Below, piece by piece: positions 53,284-64,000 of a stretch of 64,000 nt of DNA. The translations under genes and the position numbers were made by a program. Each line of letters begins with the position of its first letter. Position 1 is the first letter of the stretch. Where the stretch lies: positions 124,001 through 188,000 of the forward strand of contig NZ_PIUM01000001.1 of assembly GCF_002845745.1 (NCBI RefSeq). Reading direction: 5' to 3'. Below the pieces are notes generated by a model, which was not told the DNA's origin, searched no databases, and saw only the letters and a program-made list of their open reading frames with translations. Origin of the DNA: Telmatospirillum siberiense (GTDB lineage: Bacteria; Pseudomonadota; Alphaproteobacteria; Rhodospirillales; Magnetospirillaceae).

Positions 53284-53742
53284 ATGGGCGCCGCCCTGGG
53301 TGGCGGCGGACGTCGCGGCAGTCAACGCCGCGGTTTCCGCCCGATGGCCGACATCAACGTCACGCCGATGGTCGACGTGATGTTGGTTTTGCTGGTCATC
53401 TTCATGATCACCGCACCGCTGTTGACCGCCGGTGTACCGGTCGATCTGCCGAAGACCAACGCCAGTCAGATGAAGGGAGACGACCAGCCGATCAGCGTCA
53501 CCGTCGATGCGAAGGGGCGTATCTTCCTGCAGGAAACCGAAGTCCAGATGGAGGAGTTGGCGCCGCGCCTGAGGGCGATCACCACCGCCAAGCCGGACAA
53601 CCGCATCTTCGTCCGTGGCGATGCCGGCATCAATTACGGCCGGGTGATGGAGGTCATGGGGCAGTTGTCGTCCGCCGGCTTCCCCCACGTAGCCCTGGTT
53701 ACCCAGCCCGTCGCCGAATCTCCACGCAAGGGAGCCCGTTGA
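53284..53742 (+). CDS. tolR: Tol-Pal system inner-membrane protein TolR
   Basis: The 152-residue product has one membrane helix with the essential aspartate: ADINVTPMVDVMLVLLVIFM, then a periplasmic ExbD/TolR domain (PISVTVDAKGRIFLQETEVQ). The N-terminal GAALGGGGRRGSQRRG segment is Gly/Arg-rich and cytoplasmic. Forms the TolQR stator. Confidence 0.95.
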   Translation: MGAALGGGGRRGSQRRGFRPMADINVTPMVDVMLVLLVIFMITAPLLTAGVPVDLPKTNASQMKGDDQPISVTVDAKGRIFLQETEVQMEELAPRLRAITTAKPDNRIFVRGDAGINYGRVMEVMGQLSSAGFPHVALVTQPVAESPRKGAR

Positions 53743-53748
53743 TCGACC

Positions 53749-54720
53749 ATGCCCGTCAAACATGGTGGTTCGTCAGGCAAAGCGGGTGATCTGCGCTTTG
53801 GGCTCTTGTGCTCGGTGGCGCTGCATATCGTCGCCCTGGTGATTGCCGTTTTCGGTTTGCCGCAATTGCTGGCGCCGCCACCCGAGATCAGTGAGCCTGT
53901 GATCGTCGAGATCGCGGAGTTGGGTGACAAGACCAACCCGCCACCCAAGCAGGTGCAGTCGCCCAAGCCCGTCGAACAGCCGTCCGAGGCGCCGAAGCAG
54001 GAGGCTCCGCCCACGCCCGAGCCTCCCAAAGCCGAACCGCCGAAACCGGAGCCGCCGAAGCCCGAGCCGCCGAAGCCCCCCGAGCCGAAGCCCGAGCCGC
54101 CGAAACCGGAACCTCCGAAGCCGGTCCCGCCGCCGAAGCCGCCCGAGCCGGAGCCCGACCCCGTGCCCGTGCCGACGCCCAAGCCGAAGCCTCCCGAGCC
54201 GAAACCGCCGGAACCGCAGCCGGATGTCCTGAAGGATGTCAAGCCGCCGGCCAAGAAGCCGCCGCCGCCGACCAACAACGATTTCGACAGCCTGTTGAAA
54301 ACGGTCGATAAACTGCGCGACACGTCCAAGCCTTCGCCTGCGCCGCAGCCGCAACAGGCGGCCGCCGGATCGAACAAGACGGTGAACTCCAATTCGAACA
54401 TTCCGTCCGAACCGGTCAGCATGACCGACAAGGATTTCATCGCCGCCCAATTCCGCAAATGCTGGAATTTCGACCCCGGAGCCCGCGATGCCGGTAATCT
54501 GATCGTGCGCGTGCATGTGCTGCTTAATTCCGACGGCAGCGTGGTGCGGGCTGACATCGTCGACGATCCGCGCTACTACTCTGACAACTATTATCGTTCG
54601 GCGGCCGACAGCGCCCGCCGTGCCGTCTTTACCTGCTCGCCGATCAAATTGCCGACGGGCAAGTATGACGCCTTGAAAGACCTCGTATTGAATTTCGATC
54701 CCAGGGACTCGTTGCGATGA
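53749..54720 (+). CDS. tolA: Tol-Pal system protein TolA, with long proline-rich linker
   Basis: TolA spans the periplasm from TolQR to Pal/TolB. The 323-residue product has one membrane helix ([20 protein letters not shown]), then a proline/lysine/glutamate-rich segment of about 110 residues made of PEPPKP-like repeats (about 53935-54270 in DNA). The C-terminal domain contains [20 protein letters not shown] and [20 protein letters not shown]. Alphaproteobacterial TolA typically has this Pro-rich linker instead of the long alanine-rich helix of E. coli. The stop overlaps tolB by four bases. Confidence 0.92.
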   Translation: MPVKHGGSSGKAGDLRFGLLCSVALHIVALVIAVFGLPQLLAPPPEISEPVIVEIAELGDKTNPPPKQVQSPKPVEQPSEAPKQEAPPTPEPPKAEPPKPEPPKPEPPKPPEPKPEPPKPEPPKPVPPPKPPEPEPDPVPVPTPKPKPPEPKPPEPQPDVLKDVKPPAKKPPPPTNNDFDSLLKTVDKLRDTSKPSPAPQPQQAAAGSNKTVNSNSNIPSEPVSMTDKDFIAAQFRKCWNFDPGARDAGNLIVRVHVLLNSDGSVVRADIVDDPRYYSDNYYRSAADSARRAVFTCSPIKLPTGKYDALKDLVLNFDPRDSLR

Positions 54721-56048
54721 GATCACTTTTGTTGAAGGCCCTTCGCTTTGCCGTACTGGCCGCGGCGTTTGCCGGTTCGCCGGCCTACGCCCAGGTGCAG
54801 ATCGACGTCAACAAGCCGAATGTGCAGCCGATGCCCATCGCGATCACCAACTTCGCGGGGGTGACCGGGCAGGAAGGTCAGATCGGCAAGGATATGGCCG
54901 GAGTCATTGCCGCCGACCTGGAGCGGTCCGGTCTTTTTAAGCCAATCGATCAGAGAGCGTTCATCCAGACCGTCGAATCGCTGCAGGTTCAGCCGCGGTT
55001 CCCCGACTGGAAGGCGATCGGAGCCCAGGCGCTGGTGCAGGGGCGGATCGAGCAGACACAGGACGGCCATTTGCGCGTCGAGTTCCGTCTGTGGGACGTC
55101 TTCGCTGAAAATCAGATGATCGGGCAGGCCTACAACGCCGCTCCGCAAGGATGGCGCCGTATCGCCCACATGATCTCCGACGCCATATATAAGAGAATTA
55201 CCGGCGAAGACGGTTATTTCGACACGCAGATCGTCTATGTGGCGGAAAGCGGTCCGCAACAGAAGCGCATCAAGCGCCTGGCCATCATGGATCAGGACAG
55301 CGAAAATCATCGGTTCCTGACCGATGGTCAGGAACTGGTGCTGACCCCGCGTTTTTCGCCCAACCAGCGTGAGATTACCTACCTTAGTTATTTCCAGAAC
55401 AATCCGCGGGTCTATATCCTGCATCTGGATAGCGGCCGCCGGGAATTGCTGGGCGACTTCCCCGGAATGACCTTCGCGCCGCGTTTCTCGCCGGATGGCA
55501 ACAAGGTGGTCATGAGCCTTGCCCAGGACGGCAACACCAACATCTATGAGATGGATCTGCGGACCCGTCACAGCACGCGTCTGACGACCACCGCGGCGAT
55601 CGATACCTCACCCAGCTATTCTCCGGACGGGGCCAAGATCACCTTCAACTCGGACCGTGGCGGCAGCCCCCAGCTCTATGTGATGAATTCGGATGGATCG
55701 GGCCAGCAGCGCGTCAGCTTCGGCGATGGGCGCTACATGACGCCGGTCTGGTCACCTCGCGGCGACCTCATCGCTTTTACAAAGCAGAAGGGTAACGAAT
55801 TCTACATAGGTGTTATGCATCCCGATGGTTCGGGTGAACGCCTGCTTACTCGTGGATACCTGGTCGAGGCGCCGACGTGGGCGCCGAATGGTCGCGTTCT
55901 CGCGTTTTGGCGGCAGACTCCCTCGGATTCTTCCGGGAGAGGTGGTACGGTTAAACTTTATAGCATCGACTTGACGGGTAATAACGAAAGACAGATCGTT
56001 ACCCCTCTTGATGGGTCGGATCCTGCGTGGTCCCCCTTGATTCCATAA
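54717..56048 (+). CDS. tolB: Tol-Pal system beta-propeller protein TolB
   Basis: The 443-residue periplasmic protein has a signal peptide ([19 protein letters not shown]), an N-terminal domain ([20 protein letters not shown]) and WD-like propeller repeats with [40 protein letters not shown] and [20 protein letters not shown]. It binds Pal and the TolA C-terminus. Coupled to tolA by an ATGA overlap. Confidence 0.96.
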   Translation: MRSLLLKALRFAVLAAAFAGSPAYAQVQIDVNKPNVQPMPIAITNFAGVTGQEGQIGKDMAGVIAADLERSGLFKPIDQRAFIQTVESLQVQPRFPDWKAIGAQALVQGRIEQTQDGHLRVEFRLWDVFAENQMIGQAYNAAPQGWRRIAHMISDAIYKRITGEDGYFDTQIVYVAESGPQQKRIKRLAIMDQDSENHRFLTDGQELVLTPRFSPNQREITYLSYFQNNPRVYILHLDSGRRELLGDFPGMTFAPRFSPDGNKVVMSLAQDGNTNIYEMDLRTRHSTRLTTTAAIDTSPSYSPDGAKITFNSDRGGSPQLYVMNSDGSGQQRVSFGDGRYMTPVWSPRGDLIAFTKQKGNEFYIGVMHPDGSGERLLTRGYLVEAPTWAPNGRVLAFWRQTPSDSSGRGGTVKLYSIDLTGNNERQIVTPLDGSDPAWSPLIP

Positions 56049-56210
56049 GGCATCGTAAGTATATTGCGACCCCGAAAGGGAATTCTAACGGCTGCAACGG
56101 GTTCGCGAATCCTTGTATTTGGAAGGCGTCACCTAGCAGCAGGTGAGGTTTTCCGGCCAAGTTCCATTCCATTCAATATCGATCCGTCCTATTTAGGGGG
56201 AGAGTAGTAA

Positions 56211-56705
56211 ATGAAGATCCGTTTCTTGTGCATGGTTGCCGCCGTTGCTCTGCTGGGTGCTTGCAGCTCCGACGATACGGCCAATCAAGGTGGCGCCGCC
56301 ACCGCGACTCCGGCTCCGGCCGCTGCGCCGGCGAAGCCGGGTGTGGTTCCCGGTAGCCAGGCCGATTTCGTCGCCAACGTTGGCGATCGTGTCTTCTTCG
56401 GCTTCGACAAGTACAGCCTGGCTCCCGAAGCTAAGGATCAGCTGGGCAAGTGGGTCGCCTTCCTGAAGAAGTATCCGAGCGACCAGCTGGTTGTTGAAGG
56501 TCATGCCGACGAGCGCGGCACCCGTGAATACAACTTGGCGCTCGGCGAGCGTCGTGCCAACTCCATCAAGGACTTCCTGGTCTCCCAGGGCGTCCAGGCT
56601 TCTCGCCTGAAGGTCATCTCCTACGGTAAAGAGCGTCCGGCCGTTCTCGGTTCGAACGAGACCGCCTGGGCCCAGAACCGTCGTGGCGTTGGCGTGATCC
56701 AGTAA
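56211..56705 (+). CDS. pal: Peptidoglycan-associated lipoprotein Pal
   Basis: The 164-residue lipoprotein has a lipobox ending in VALLGACSS, so the cysteine near residue 20 is lipidated. An Ala/Pro-rich linker is followed by an OmpA-like domain with RVFFGFDKYSLAPEAKDQLG and VVEGHADERGTREYNLALGE, where the Asp and Arg bind diaminopimelate. The ribosome site gggggag is strong. The 160-base gap behind tolB, with a small hairpin (tcacct/aggtga), suggests a promoter of its own. Confidence 0.96.
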   Translation: MKIRFLCMVAAVALLGACSSDDTANQGGAATATPAPAAAPAKPGVVPGSQADFVANVGDRVFFGFDKYSLAPEAKDQLGKWVAFLKKYPSDQLVVEGHADERGTREYNLALGERRANSIKDFLVSQGVQASRLKVISYGKERPAVLGSNETAWAQNRRGVGVIQ

Positions 56706-56741
56706 TCGGACTTCTGTCCGCACGCATCTCGCGTAAAGTTG

Positions 56742-56769
56742 AGGCGTCTGCCAATCGCGGCAGGCGCCT
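56742..56769 (+). terminator. Rho-independent terminator after pal
   Basis: Arms aggcgtctgcc (56742-56752) and ggcaggcgcct (56759-56769), one G-U pair, 6-base loop, followed by taatttt. The 326-base gap 56706-57031 holds only this, the repeat copy C and a GC hairpin before cpoB. Confidence 0.8.
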
Positions 56770-56887
56770 TAATTTTGTCCATCCTTCGGATGGAAAACGG
56801 GTATTGTTCCTTAACCGGACCCGGGCGCACCATCGATGGTGGGGTGGCGAGGTCGGAAACGGGGTCGATATCATCCGGAAAGTATCG

Positions 56888-56985
56888 CCCTTAAGCCCGA
56901 GCGGCGTTTCTCGCCCGCTGAAGCGGAGCGGAAGCGTCAGATAAAACCCAAGGGTTTGGCGCGATTATTTGCGACAAGCCCTTAG
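56888..56985. repeat. Dispersed intergenic repeat, copy C
   Basis: Between pal and cpoB. Reads cccttaagcccgagcggcgt, then cgcccgctgaagcggagcgg and gcgattatttgcgacaagcc, in the inverse orientation to copy A (18350-18478), to which it is the closest match. It lacks the extra aacaggccc hairpin of copies A and B. Confidence 0.7.
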
Positions 56986-57031
56986 CGAAATTGGGCGGCT
57001 TTGGCGCCGCCCGTCATATGAGAGGTCGAGC

Positions 57032-58051
57032 GTGCAAGTCGTCATGCGTGCGGTATTTGTCCTGGCTCTGGCTGCGGGGCTGTCTTTCCAGCATTCCGCT
57101 TACGCGCAATCCGACACGCGCGGTCTGGTCGATCGTTTGGATCGCCTGGAGCGCGATTTGAATACTTTGCAAGGTCAAGTATATCGCAATGGTGGCGGGC
57201 CGACGGTGATCACCTCTCCCGCCTTGGGTGGCGGCACCAGTGGCGGTGGAAACAGCGGTGGAGCCCGTCCCTCCGGCAGCTTGAGCGGCGACGCCTACAG
57301 CCTTCTCGACGACCGCATCAATAATCTGGAAAACCAGTTGCGCGATATGACCGGTCAGTTGGAGAAAACCTCGTTCTCGGCGAACCAACTGTCGGCGAAA
57401 ATTGACCGCATGCAGGCCGATAATGATTTCCGGCTCAAGGAATTGGAAGGCAAGGCTGGCGGCGGCAGCGGCGGTGGGGCTCCCGCGCCGGCTGGCGCGC
57501 CGGCGGCTTCCGGCGGCGCCAACAAATCGGCGGCAGGGGCGAATGACGCTCAGCCGGCGCAGCAGGGGCCCGGAGCGGCTCCCGGCTTCCTCGGCCGCCC
57601 GGCGTCCGGCACGCAGGCGCAGGCCAATGCCGCCGCCCCGGCCGCTGCGGCTCCGGCGCTGGTCGGCAAAACGTCCCAGGAGCAATTCGATTATGCCTTC
57701 GGACTTCTGAAGAATTCCGACAATGCGGGGGCCTCGCGGGCCTTCCAGGCCTTCGTGGCGCAGCATCCCCAGGATCCGTTGGCCGGAAACGCCATGTATT
57801 GGCTGGCGCAGATTTCCTATGCGCAGGGGCAATATGACCAGGCTGCGGTGACCTTCCTTGATGCCTATCGTAAATATCCGAAATCGGCGAAGGCCGGCGA
57901 AAGCCTGTTGAAGGTCGGTCTGTCGATGAGCAACCTCGGCAAGAAGAAGGAGGCCTGCGCGGCCTTGTCCCGCTTCTCTTCCGAATATCCGGATGCCGCC
58001 GACAATCTGCGGCGGCTGGCCGCATCGGAGAGGCAAAAGCTGGGGTGTTGA
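57032..58051 (+). CDS. cpoB: Cell division coordinator CpoB (YbgF)
   Basis: The protein couples outer-membrane constriction by Tol-Pal to septal peptidoglycan synthesis. The 339-residue product has a signal peptide (MRAVFVLALAAGLSFQHSAY), an N-terminal coiled coil (LVDRLDRLERDLNTLQGQVY, then NNLENQLRDMTGQLEKTSFS), a Gly/Ala/Pro-rich linker and TPR repeats (FDYAFGLLKNSDNAGASRAF, YWLAQISYAQGQYDQAAVTF). I use the GTG at 57032, which has agagg upstream; the ATG at 57044 is also possible. Confidence 0.92.
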   Translation: MQVVMRAVFVLALAAGLSFQHSAYAQSDTRGLVDRLDRLERDLNTLQGQVYRNGGGPTVITSPALGGGTSGGGNSGGARPSGSLSGDAYSLLDDRINNLENQLRDMTGQLEKTSFSANQLSAKIDRMQADNDFRLKELEGKAGGGSGGGAPAPAGAPAASGGANKSAAGANDAQPAQQGPGAAPGFLGRPASGTQAQANAAAPAAAAPALVGKTSQEQFDYAFGLLKNSDNAGASRAFQAFVAQHPQDPLAGNAMYWLAQISYAQGQYDQAAVTFLDAYRKYPKSAKAGESLLKVGLSMSNLGKKKEACAALSRFSSEYPDAADNLRRLAASERQKLGC

Positions 58052-58071
58052 GCGATGGGAGGGGCGGTTCG

Positions 58072-59376
58072 GTGAGGGATGATCCGACCGGAGCCGCTCC
58101 ACTCGACGCCGCCGATTTCGCCCTGCGGATGAACTCCTTGGGGCCGTTCGAGAGCGGCCCCGTTCTTGCTGTCGGCGTTTCCGGTGGGGCGGACAGCCTG
58201 GCTTTATGTCTGCTGGCCGAAGACTGGGCCCGGGCCCGCGGCGGCCGCGTCGAAGCGCTCATCGTCGATCACGCTCTGCGTTCCGAATCCGCCGCCGAGG
58301 CCCTCCAGGTCGCCGGCTGGCTGGCCGAACGGGGGATTTCCCATCATATCTTGCGTTGGGAAGGCGCGAAGCCGTCGTCCGGCGTGCAGGCCGCCGCGCG
58401 CGAGGCCCGGTACCGGCTGACGCGGGACTGGTGCTCTAGGCACGGTGTTCTCTATCTGCTGCTGGGGCATCATCGCGACGACCAGGCCGAGACGTTTCTG
58501 CTGCGCCTGGGCCGGGGAAGCGGTGTCGACGGCTTATCGGCGATGGCCCCCGTCTCCGCTCTTCCGGATGTTTTGTTGCTGCGTCCGCTTCTCGATGTAC
58601 CGCATGCCCGGCTGATGGCGACCCTTCGGGCGTTGGAGCAGCCCTGGGTCGAGGATCCGTCCAACGCCAGCGGGGCTTACCGCCGGGTTCGGCTGCGCCG
58701 AATGGCGCCCGCCTTGAGCGCCGAAGGGTTGGACGGGGCATGCCTGGCGGCGACGGCGGGACGGCTGGCGCGTGCCAGGCGAGCCCTGGAACGGGCGACG
58801 TGCGAGGCGATGGTTCGTGCGGTCGCTTTCGATGGCAGCGGCTTCGCCTGGCTGCGAACGGACGAACTGGCCGGCATGCCCGAGGAGGTCTGCCTGCGGC
58901 TGTTGGCGCGGTTGTGCCGGACGATCGGCGGGGAGGCCTATCCGCCACGGCTGGAACGTCTGGAACGGTTGTCGGAGGCCTTGCGTTCGCCCCAGCGGCG
59001 TCGGCGGACCTTCGCGGGATGTCTGCTGACGCCGAAAAAAAACGGTTGGCTGGTTTGCCGAGAACCGGGGCGGCTCGCCCCATCGCAGCCCGTTCAGGCC
59101 GGTCAACGCGTCTTGTGGGACGGCCGATTCGACCTATTTCTGACGGGGCGGGGTGGGGGGCGTATCGATGGTCTGGGACATCAGGGCTGGCTTTCCATCC
59201 GTGATGGGCTTGCCGAACCGATGATTCCACTGGAAGTCATCATGACTTTACCGGCACTCTTCGATCATCGTGGCATTTCGGCCGTTCCACACCTAGGATA
59301 TAAAAGAAGAACCGAATGCGATCTGACGATCGGGTGGGTCCGATTCGTTCCGGCAAACCCGCTCACCCAGGTATGA
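58072..59376 (+). CDS. tilS: tRNA(Ile)-lysidine synthase TilS
   Basis: TilS changes C34 of the tRNA(Ile) with CAU anticodon to lysidine using ATP and lysine. The product has the PP-loop VLAVGVSGGADSLALCLLAE (SGGxDS) near residues 28-47, followed by LIVDHALRSESAAEALQVAG and LLGHHRDDQAETFLLRLGRG. The long C-terminal region is less conserved. The GTG at 58072 has GGGAGGGG eight bases upstream; an in-frame TTG at 58045 overlaps cpoB. It is followed by ftsH after about 95 bases. Confidence 0.92.
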   Translation: MRDDPTGAAPLDAADFALRMNSLGPFESGPVLAVGVSGGADSLALCLLAEDWARARGGRVEALIVDHALRSESAAEALQVAGWLAERGISHHILRWEGAKPSSGVQAAAREARYRLTRDWCSRHGVLYLLLGHHRDDQAETFLLRLGRGSGVDGLSAMAPVSALPDVLLLRPLLDVPHARLMATLRALEQPWVEDPSNASGAYRRVRLRRMAPALSAEGLDGACLAATAGRLARARRALERATCEAMVRAVAFDGSGFAWLRTDELAGMPEEVCLRLLARLCRTIGGEAYPPRLERLERLSEALRSPQRRRRTFAGCLLTPKKNGWLVCREPGRLAPSQPVQAGQRVLWDGRFDLFLTGRGGGRIDGLGHQGWLSIRDGLAEPMIPLEVIMTLPALFDHRGISAVPHLGYKRRTECDLTIGWVRFVPANPLTQV

Positions 59377-59471
59377 ATTTGCCTTGTTTAGGTTCCGGAT
59401 TGCATTATCTGTAGGCTGTGCGGTTCGGTTGGTCGACTGAAGCCGCGGAATGCCCATCGAGGGATCGTTGT

Positions 59472-61405
<1,934 letters not shown>

Positions 61406-61406
<1 letters not shown>

Positions 61407-62590
61407 TGCCGGTGAACGCTCCTTTGAAAGTACAGACAAGTCCCGCTTTGCCGCGGGGCTTGTCTTTTTTGGCGGCTCGGGGCGGGCTGGGGGGGCGGCT
61501 CTATGTCGGGCCGGCTGGAATCGTTTCGGGCAAGACCGCCGCGGCGGCCATCGCTTCCGGGCAAGCCTGGAGCCTGGCGGGCGGACCGTTGGCCTTTTCG
61601 TCCTGCAGTGTTTTGCTGCGCGAAGACGATCAGTTGACCGAGGCGGCGGCGCCCTTCGCCGACGTGCTCGACTGGTCCGAGGCGGAAGGCGCCGATGTCG
61701 CCCGTCATGTCGGCGGTCTGCTGTCTAATTTGGGCAAGGCGCGTCCCGCCTTCGCCGGACTCGATCTAGGGCGCCCGCGCGTCATGGGCATCGTCAATGT
61801 GACGCCGGACAGTTTTTCCGACGGTGGCCGCTTCTTCGATGTCGACAAGGCCGTCGCCCATGGCCTGGACCTTTGCGCGGCGGGTGCCGACATCCTCGAT
61901 GTCGGCGGCGAATCGACTCGTCCCGGCGCCGAGGCGGTGGATACGGATGAGGAAATCCGCCGTGTTGTGCCGGTGATCCGCGCCCTGGCCGAAAAGGGTA
62001 TTCCCGTTTCCGTCGATACCCGCCATGCGGCGGTCATGGGGGCGGCGGTGGAAAGCGGGGCCGCCATCATCAACGACATCACGGCGCTTTCCGATGATCC
62101 CCGGTCGCTTGCCGTGGCCGCCAAGAGCGGCGCGGCGGTGGTGCTGATGCATATGCAGGGTGAACCAGGCGTCATGCAGCGCGACCCGCATTACGGTTTC
62201 GCCCCCCTCGATATTTACGATTACCTGGCCGGGCGCCTGGCCGCCTGCCGGGCGGCGGGTATTCCCTCCGATCGGCTGTGTATTGATCCCGGCATCGGCT
62301 TCGGCAAGACGGTCGAACACAATCTGCAGATCCTGGCCCGGCTGGGCCTTTATCATGCGCTGGGCGTGCCATTGTTGCTGGGGGTGAGCCGCAAGAGCTT
62401 CATCGGCAAATTGTCGCTGGGCGAGCCGGCCGGAGAGCGTCTTGCCGGTTCGTTGACCGCCGCCCTGCTCGGCCTGGGGCAGGGAACCCAGATCCTGAGG
62501 GTGCATGACGTCGCCGAGACGGTACAGGCGGTGGCTGTCTGGCAGGGCATTAAAAGGGCCGGCGAGGAGATGCCCGCACCGGCCCAGTAA
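61406..62590 (+). CDS. folP: Dihydropteroate synthase FolP with N-terminal extension
   Basis: The enzyme condenses p-aminobenzoate with the pterin diphosphate in folate synthesis. The DHPS barrel occupies about residues 125-390: MGIVNVTPDSFSDGGRFFDV, DILDVGGESTRPGAEAVDT, VDTRHAAVMGAAVESGAAII, and DRLCIDPGIGFGKTVEHNLQ with GVSRKSFIG. The first 120 residues, absent from the E. coli enzyme, form an extension known in Alphaproteobacteria. The start overlaps the ftsH stop; GTG 61403 or ATG 61406 are both possible. Confidence 0.94.
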
Positions 62591-62621
62591 TACCCGGTCT
62601 CAAGGATTTGAGATAGATCGA

Positions 62622-62924
62622 TCAGGCCGGTTTCAGGACGTGAATGGCGCGGCTGGCCACCAAATCCGCAGTGCGTTCCCCATAGGCCGTCATATGCGGC
62701 GATTTCGCATGTGCGGCCAGGGCTTCCGGGCTTTCCCATTTCTCGATGGCGACAAAGCTGTCCGGTCCGAAAGCCGCCGTGGTGATGCCGTCCGCGTCGA
62801 TGGCGGGGCCATATTCGATGCATCCCGCTTCGGCCCGGACCGCCGGGATGTTGGCGTGGAATTTTTCCAGAAGTTCGGCGCGTCTGCCGGGTTTCGCGGT
62901 AATCACCGCCAGTACATGAATCAT
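62622..62924 (-). CDS. Antibiotic biosynthesis monooxygenase (ABM) domain protein, YgiN-like
   Basis: The 100-residue product is a small dimeric ferredoxin-like-fold protein. MIHVLAVITAKPGRRAELLE opens it, followed by AEAGCIEYGPAIDADG and FVAIEKWESPEALAAHAKSP with HMTAY, the normal ABM layout (HxxxH-like end). Relatives act as quinol monooxygenases; the substrate here is unknown. I chose the ATG at 62924, with AAGG seven bases before it, over an ATG six codons upstream. It stands alone between folP and the MFS gene. Confidence 0.85.
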   Translation of the reverse strand: MIHVLAVITAKPGRRAELLEKFHANIPAVRAEAGCIEYGPAIDADGITTAAFGPDSFVAIEKWESPEALAAHAKSPHMTAYGERTADLVASRAIHVLKPA

Positions 62925-63042
62925 TTTTTTACCTTCGGTCATCCGTCACGCAAGGGATCCAGCGCAGTTTGCGCTTCGCGCGAACCGCGGTGAGCGCGGC
63001 GCGTTCCATGGACAGTACGGTTGGCGGCCGGCGAAGAAAAGA

Positions 63043-63062
63043 GGGCCTTTGCGGGAAGGCCC
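63043..63062 (-). terminator. Rho-independent terminator after the MFS gene
   Basis: Arms gggcctt (63043-63049) and aaggccc (63056-63062) with a 6-base loop; read on the minus strand, the stem is followed by tcttttcttc, a T-rich tract. Lies just past the stop of the transporter gene. Confidence 0.7.
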
Positions 63063-63078
63063 CCTTCGCGAGGTGTTA

Positions 63079-64000
63079 TTACTTCATGTCGTCGAGCGAC
63101 AGCCGGTGGACGTCGCCCAGGATGAAGATGTAGGAGAGCGCGCCCAGAATGGCCAAGGCGGCGACATAAACCAGGGCGTAAACGAATGAGCCGGTGGCGG
63201 CGATGATGAAGCCGATGACCAGTGGTGTGAAGATTCCCGCCAGATTGGCGCAGAAATTGAACAAGCCGCCGGTCAGTCCCATCAGTTCCTTGGGCGCCAT
63301 GTCGGAAATCAGGGCCCAGCCAAGGCCGACCATGCCCTGACCGAAGAAGGCCAGCGACATGAAGGCGATGACCTGCATGTCGTCATCGACGAAATTGGCG
63401 CCGACAATGGTCGATGCCAGCAGCAATCCGCAGAGGATCGGCGTCTTACGGGCAATGTTCAGCGAGCCCGTCCTCTTCAAAAGCAGGTCCGACACCCACC
63501 CGCCGGCCATGACGCCCACCGCGGCCGCCAGGAACGGCATGATGGAGAAAAAGCCCATCTTGACCCACCCCATATGGCGTTCCGTCGCCAGATAGGTGGG
63601 AAACCAGGTGAGGAAGAAGACCAGCGTCGAATTGCCGGCGAACTGGCCGATCGAGGCCCCCCAGATCTGGCGGAAGGAAAGTAGTTTTCTGACATTGGAC
63701 CAGCGGAAGGGAACCTTGACGGCGGTTTGCGGGGTCAGGCCGCCCCCTTCGGCGATATAGTCCAGTTCGGCTTGGTTGACCGACTTCGAATCCTGGGGTT
63801 CCCGGTAGCAGAACCACCAAAGGAGGCCGAAGGCGATGCCGACCACGCCGACGACGAGGAACAGGGCGTGCCAACTGAAGGTCGCCATCAGCCAGAACAG
63901 CAAGGGCCCGAAAACGGCCAGGCCCAGATATTCGCCGACGGTATAGACGCCGGTCGCCGTTGCCCGTTCCTGCTTGGGAAACCAGGTCGCGACGATGCGG
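63079..64000 (-). CDS. MFS transporter, anion:cation symporter (ACS) type, partial
   Basis: The gene runs off the right edge, so its N-terminus is missing; the open frame continues to base 64000 with RIVATWFPKQERATATGVYT then VGEYLGLAVFGPLLFWLMA. That is the loop and helix 4-5 region of ACS transporters, with the TWFPKQERA signature. The C-terminal half has FFLTWFPTYLATERHMGWVK, GVMAGGWVSDLLLKRTGSLN and a FGQGMVGLGWALISDMAPKE helix. ACS members import organic anions such as hexuronates, galactonate or phthalates. The substrate cannot be fixed from this part. Confidence 0.88.
   Translation of the reverse strand, partial: RIVATWFPKQERATATGVYTVGEYLGLAVFGPLLFWLMATFSWHALFLVVGVVGIAFGLLWWFCYREPQDSKSVNQAELDYIAEGGGLTPQTAVKVPFRWSNVRKLLSFRQIWGASIGQFAGNSTLVFFLTWFPTYLATERHMGWVKMGFFSIMPFLAAAVGVMAGGWVSDLLLKRTGSLNIARKTPILCGLLLASTIVGANFVDDDMQVIAFMSLAFFGQGMVGLGWALISDMAPKELMGLTGGLFNFCANLAGIFTPLVIGFIIAATGSFVYALVYVAALAILGALSYIFILGDVHRLSLDDMK

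Noticed and set aside
53935-54270. Proline-codon-rich repeats as a mobile or CRISPR-like repeat
   Set aside because: The periodic gccgaagcc-type sequence is simply the coding DNA of the TolA proline-rich linker.

Overview
The window reads as chromosome of a GC-rich alphaproteobacterium, most likely Rhodospirillales (Magnetospirillum/Telmatospirillum-like; inferred from protein flavour and gene order, not tested by search). Support comes from the yebC-ruvCAB-ybgC-tolQRAB-pal-cpoB-tilS-ftsH-folP block, a separate PurS, an ATP synthase zeta-type inhibitor, and the sfsA-map-radC and comF-grxC-nitrilase neighbourhoods. I saw no rRNA, tRNA, CRISPR array, transposase or integrase.

Layout. 1-4.0 kb: phosphonate import and C-P lyase accessory genes (phnC, phnD, phnE, a hexapeptide acetyltransferase, phnN). 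4.0-9.9 kb: unrelated genes (fliG, a quinone-oxidoreductase-like dehydrogenase, a broken polygalacturonase remnant, a TetR regulator with a clear operator, motB, a thiosulfate-type YeeE/YedE transporter). 10-18.4 kb: the C-P lyase core phnGHIJKLM on the minus strand, divergent from phnF, followed by a second phnM and a 2H-phosphoesterase-like gene behind a possible Pho box. Together these genes should take phosphonates, including methylphosphonate, to ribosyl cyclic phosphate; no phnP is seen.

18.4-27 kb: housekeeping genes: epmB and epmA (EF-P lysylation), thiE with a problematic start, class I aldolase, purS, purC, an NRDE protein, the zeta-type inhibitor, purB. 27-33 kb: a MarR-type regulator, a DedA protein and two chemoreceptors. 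33-38.5 kb: radC, map, sfsA, an NDUFAF5-like methyltransferase, comF, grxC and a nitrilase-family amidase.

38.5-45.8 kb looks like an inserted metabolic island with AT-rich edges. It separates the nitrilase from the DUF1178 gene, which normally follows it. It has two convergent operons: a cysteine-rich ATC-hydrolase-like protein, a methyltransferase and an MFS transporter (plus), and a TonB receptor, an orphan solute-binding protein and a flavin reductase (minus). This is the best candidate for an undescribed system. 45.8-49 kb: DUF1178, a small Tat-exported Cys protein and a third chemoreceptor. 49-62.6 kb: the recombination/Tol-Pal block. The window ends inside an MFS transporter.

A dispersed intergenic repeat of about 100-130 bp occurs four times (about 5.2, 18.4, 27.1 and 56.9 kb), always between genes and partly forming transcription-stop hairpins.
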